A DNA stretch of 7,547 nucleotides from Clostridiales bacterium. GTDB lineage: Bacteria > Bacillota > Clostridia > WRLR01. A program made the position numbers and the translations under genes. Position 1 is the stretch's first letter. Each line of letters opens with the position of its first letter. Positions 5,190-7,547 of this stretch are shown one piece after another. The notes below the pieces were generated by a model. That model did no database searches. It saw only the letters and a program-made list of their open reading frames with translations, and had not been told where the DNA came from. The DNA lies in the NCBI GenBank assembly GCA_031287655.1, contig JAITSR010000256.1:1-7547 (forward strand), written 5' to 3'.

Positions 5190-6419
5190 ATGATAAAAAA
5201 ACAGAGCGCGCTCGCACTCGCGCTGGTGTTGGCGCTTGCACTCTTACTGTCCGCTTGCGGGCTGAAAGATGCGGTGCAGAATAAGACGAGGGAAATTTTA
5301 AGCGGTAGTGTAAGTTCCGCGCCCGCCGCCGTCGGCGCGAAATCAGAGGGGAACGAAAACGCGACGGCGGCGGCCGGGACCGCAGTGGCATCAGGCGGAA
5401 GTGGGAACGCGGCGAAGTCGGGCGAAAGCGGGGACGCGGCAAAATCAGACGGGGACGGAAAGGAGGTTTTAAACGGCGGCGTGAGTTCCGCCCCGGTCGC
5501 TGTCGGCGCGAAATCAGGCGGGAGCGAGATCGCGGCGAGCGGTCCGTCCTCCGGCGAGAGCGGCATAACGCCAAGCGGGAACCGCCGCCCCATCGCAAGC
5601 GTGAATAGCCCCGGCGGCTACTATGACCGGCTTGAGGACGAATGGCAAAACGCCCCGGAGGAAGGCTATGTCTGGACGATCTCCGTGGACGACACCGCCA
5701 CGATCGACGTGATGGGGTTGGCGACGGCGACTTACAACGTCCGGCTCTCCTGCTCCCATGTCGGGCCGGATATGTACGGCGTGTATTCGGGCGAGTTTGG
5801 CTTCGATTACAGCGCCGACCTATCAGGCCTGTCCGCGCTTCTGACCGCCACGGGCGGAACGGTGGACTACGACGCCGACGGCTGGTTTCTCAACGACCGT
5901 TTTTTGGTCAAACTGGAAGCGTATGAGGATGGCCGGGAACAGGATTTTCGCGACACTCTGCCAAAAGACGAGGAACAGATGAGCGCGGAGGATCAAGCCA
6001 TCATGGAAGCGTACATGGGGCCGGTGCTTGACCAGATTCGCGGCGAGGACCGCGACTTTGAAAAAGCGGCGCCGCCTCTTGCCCTTGGCATGGATTGGGA
6101 TGTGCATATGACCGACGGGGATTTGAGCGCTTATTTTCAAGCGAACAACATCGTGATGGGGACGACTACGGCGGGCAGTGAAATCAACGCGGCGGGGGAC
6201 CATGTGGACGCGGAGGCCGTGGCGGTCATCCCGCTGGCGGGCGTTATGCGGGAGCGCTACTCGGAGGACGTGAGCAACGCTTTACCATATACGATCAAGA
6301 TATACGACGGCGGGAACGTGGTAGTGACGTTCTACAACACCAACGGCAGCCCGATTACGGTGCGTTGCTACGGCACGATCGACAGGATTCCGGTAGAGGA
6401 AACCACGGTAATAAAGTGA
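5190..6419 (+). CDS. Secreted lipoprotein with a Ser/Gly/Ala-rich stalk and an unrecognised C-terminal domain
   Basis: A 409-residue protein. A lipobox LLSAC puts the lipidated Cys at residue 23 after a clear signal helix. The ATG has GGAGG 5 nt upstream, overlapping the previous stop. Residues about 35-135 are low-complexity Ser, Gly, Ala, Asn and Glu, like a wall-spanning stalk. This part contains an internal duplication: EILSGSVSSAPAAVGAKS (35-52) recurs as EVLNGGVSSAPVAVGAKS (92-109), an offset of 57 codons, plus a smaller 9-residue repeat near 72-90. The remaining 270 residues look globular and rich in strands (YVWTISVDDTATIDVMG, VVVTFYNTNGSPITV) with an acidic helical section near 250-290. 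I do not recognise the domain. It has only one further pair of cysteines (around residues 189 and 398) and no zinc ribbon, as expected outside the membrane. It is probably the extracytoplasmic part of the system. Confidence 0.85.
   Translation: MIKKQSALALALVLALALLLSACGLKDAVQNKTREILSGSVSSAPAAVGAKSEGNENATAAAGTAVASGGSGNAAKSGESGDAAKSDGDGKEVLNGGVSSAPVAVGAKSGGSEIAASGPSSGESGITPSGNRRPIASVNSPGGYYDRLEDEWQNAPEEGYVWTISVDDTATIDVMGLATATYNVRLSCSHVGPDMYGVYSGEFGFDYSADLSGLSALLTATGGTVDYDADGWFLNDRFLVKLEAYEDGREQDFRDTLPKDEEQMSAEDQAIMEAYMGPVLDQIRGEDRDFEKAAPPLALGMDWDVHMTDGDLSAYFQANNIVMGTTTAGSEINAAGDHVDAEAVAVIPLAGVMRERYSEDVSNALPYTIKIYDGGNVVVTFYNTNGSPITVRCYGTIDRIPVEETTVIK
5290..5526 (+). repeat. In-frame direct repeat inside the lipoprotein stalk
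   Basis: A segment of about 66 bp beginning near 5290 recurs near 5461 with an offset of 171 bp, exactly 57 codons. The common core TTTTAA..CGG..GTG.AAGTT/GAGTTCCGC ends in a shared GTCGGCGCGAAATCA. The copies differ at scattered positions, many of them third codon positions, so both have been kept as coding sequence. Confidence 0.75.
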
Positions 6420-6437
6420 AAAAACACGGATAAAAAC

Positions 6438-6444
6438 AAAGGAG
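6438..6444 (+). promoter_or_regulatory. Ribosome binding site of the last gene
   Basis: AAAGGAG is 12 nt upstream of the GTG at 6457, a long spacer. No other in-frame start is better placed; a GTG at 6446 is in another frame and meets a stop after four codons. An ATG at 6487 in the right frame lacks a site, so GTG 6457 is preferred. Confidence 0.55.
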
Positions 6445-6456
6445 AGTGATTGTAGC

Positions 6457-7547
6457 GTGAAAGCGGGAGAGGTTTATACCAAAACCATGCCCTTTGTATG
6501 GGCGAAACTGTTCTTGGGCCTTGTGACGGTCCTCATTTCGGCTGTGCTGTTCGGGATACTCATGGGCCTGGGCTGGCTGTTCAACAGCGGAGGCGTGACC
6601 ACCATGATGTTCCTGATCTGGCTCGGCGCGGTCGGTTTTGTGCGGTTTGTCATCATGCACTATATCGGCTATTTGGTAAAAGCCGGGCATATCGCGGTCA
6701 TGGCGGAAGCGCTCACGACCGGGTACGTCCCCGACAATCAGATCGCCTACGGCAAACAGATGGTCACGGAACGCTTTGTCACGGCCAACGTCTACTTCGC
6801 CGTGGATAAGCTGGTTTCCGGCGCGGTCAAGCAGATACAGCGCGGCATCGGCAAAATAGCGGACGCCCTCGACTTCATCCCCGGCATGAATCAGGTCGCG
6901 GGGCTCGCGCAGTTCTTCGTCGAGCTGTCACTGGGCTACATCGACGAGTGCTGTCTGGGCTACACGTTTTACAAAAAAGAGCAGGGCGCGTTCAAGAGCG
7001 CGGCGGACGGCGTCGTGATTTACGCGCAGAACGTAAAACTGCTGCTTGCGAGCGCCGCAAAGACAATGGTAATGGTCATACTGGGGCTTGCCGGAATCAC
7101 ATTGGCGCTGTTCCTTGTCCTCGGGCTGCTGTTCCGGGTGTTCGCGTGGCCGGGCTGGGTCGCGTTTGTGCTCGCGCTGCTGATCGCGCTCGCGGTGAAG
7201 TCCGCTTTTATGGACAGCTTCATCCTCGCGCGGACGATGGCCGCTTACATGGACGTCGCGCCGGACACGACGATTTCTTTTGACCTGTACGCTAAGCTGT
7301 CGGGCCTGTCCGCCAAGTTCAAGGAATTGTTTAACAAGGGGCGGCAAGAGGAACCCGCGCCACAGCAACAGCCTCTGCCCGCCTACGCCGGGGCTTCCGG
7401 CTACGCACAGGGGGCCGCCGCGCAGTATGAGACGCCGCCCGCCCAACCGGCTTTTCAGACGCCGGAGGACAAGCCGGTATTCTGCGGCCAATGCGGGGCG
7501 CGAAACGAGCGGGGGATCAAGTTCTGCGGCTCCTGCGGCGCAAAAAT
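6457..7547 (+). CDS. Multi-helix membrane protein with a C-terminal zinc ribbon (runs off the right edge)
   Basis: An open frame of 363 codons from a GTG start runs to the right edge without a stop. Hydrophobic segments lie at about residues 13-40 and 46-75, then there is a long amphipathic middle with RGIGKIADALDFIPGMNQVA and YIDECCLGYTFYK, then two more strong membrane segments at about 205-230 and 231-250 (VAFVLALLIALAVKSAFMDS). After about residue 285 comes a Pro/Gln/Ala-rich linker and a zinc ribbon C343xxC346-x10-C357xxC360, cut just after it. The second half (a polar YAQNVKLLL stretch, two helices, then KSAFMDSFILARTMAAY) reminds me of the C-terminal part of choline-transporter-like (SLC44/CTL) proteins, but only weakly. 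More likely it is an uncharacterised bacterial membrane family. The ribbon mirrors that of the two-helix protein at 4668-5180 and probably sits in the cytosol. How much protein follows the ribbon cannot be seen. Confidence 0.85.
   Translation, partial: MKAGEVYTKTMPFVWAKLFLGLVTVLISAVLFGILMGLGWLFNSGGVTTMMFLIWLGAVGFVRFVIMHYIGYLVKAGHIAVMAEALTTGYVPDNQIAYGKQMVTERFVTANVYFAVDKLVSGAVKQIQRGIGKIADALDFIPGMNQVAGLAQFFVELSLGYIDECCLGYTFYKKEQGAFKSAADGVVIYAQNVKLLLASAAKTMVMVILGLAGITLALFLVLGLLFRVFAWPGWVAFVLALLIALAVKSAFMDSFILARTMAAYMDVAPDTTISFDLYAKLSGLSAKFKELFNKGRQEEPAPQQQPLPAYAGASGYAQGAAAQYETPPAQPAFQTPEDKPVFCGQCGARNERGIKFCGSCGAK

Noticed and set aside
4253..5593. A 446-codon open frame on the minus strand
   Set aside because: It is opposite three well-supported plus-strand genes with zinc ribbons, a lipobox and ribosome binding sites. 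Its Pro/Ser/Ala-rich and Arg/Cys-rich content is that of antisense translation.

Overview
The window looks like chromosomal DNA from a high-GC Clostridia-type Firmicute, probably an uncultured gut or anaerobic lineage. The grounds are strong AGGAGG-type ribosome binding sites, GTG starts, lipoprotein signal peptides, a solute-binding lipoprotein, and short imperfect AATT-type repeats at gene junctions. The taxonomic call is an inference from style, not from a marker gene.

Left part, minus strand (1-2001). A family-1-type extracellular solute-binding lipoprotein (694-2001) is followed, about 320 bp downstream on the same strand, by the N-terminal 125 codons of a membrane-anchored protein that runs off the left edge (1-377). 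That fragment has one N-terminal membrane helix followed by a helical region, as in the extracytoplasmic part of a sensor, but its output domain is outside the window. The stretch between the two genes (378-693) holds no convincing gene and is densely packed with perfect inverted repeats.

Divergent intergenic region (2002-2378). It carries a cluster of TACACC motifs (two direct pairs with a 31-bp period plus an inverted copy) close to the solute-binding protein gene. Further right are a candidate promoter and a leader with two mutually exclusive short hairpins in front of the rightward genes.

Right part, plus strand (2379 to beyond 7547). Eight closely spaced genes, each with its own ribosome binding site and with gaps of about 10-55 bp, look like one operon. 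Six of them encode zinc-ribbon proteins: a 121-residue CxxC protein, a coiled-coil protein with two ribbons, a 110-residue protein made almost only of four ribbon units, a 253-residue protein with a treble-clef-like core and three ribbons, a two-helix membrane protein with an N-terminal ribbon, and a larger multi-helix membrane protein with a C-terminal ribbon that is cut by the right edge. The other two are a small helical protein at the head of the operon and a secreted lipoprotein with a low-complexity stalk and an internal 57-residue-offset duplication.

The layout suggests an envelope-associated assembly: two membrane proteins carrying ribbons that I infer to be cytosolic, soluble multi-ribbon partners, and one extracytoplasmic lipoprotein. 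I recognise no named system in it. Its function is unknown, and it is the most interesting part of the window.
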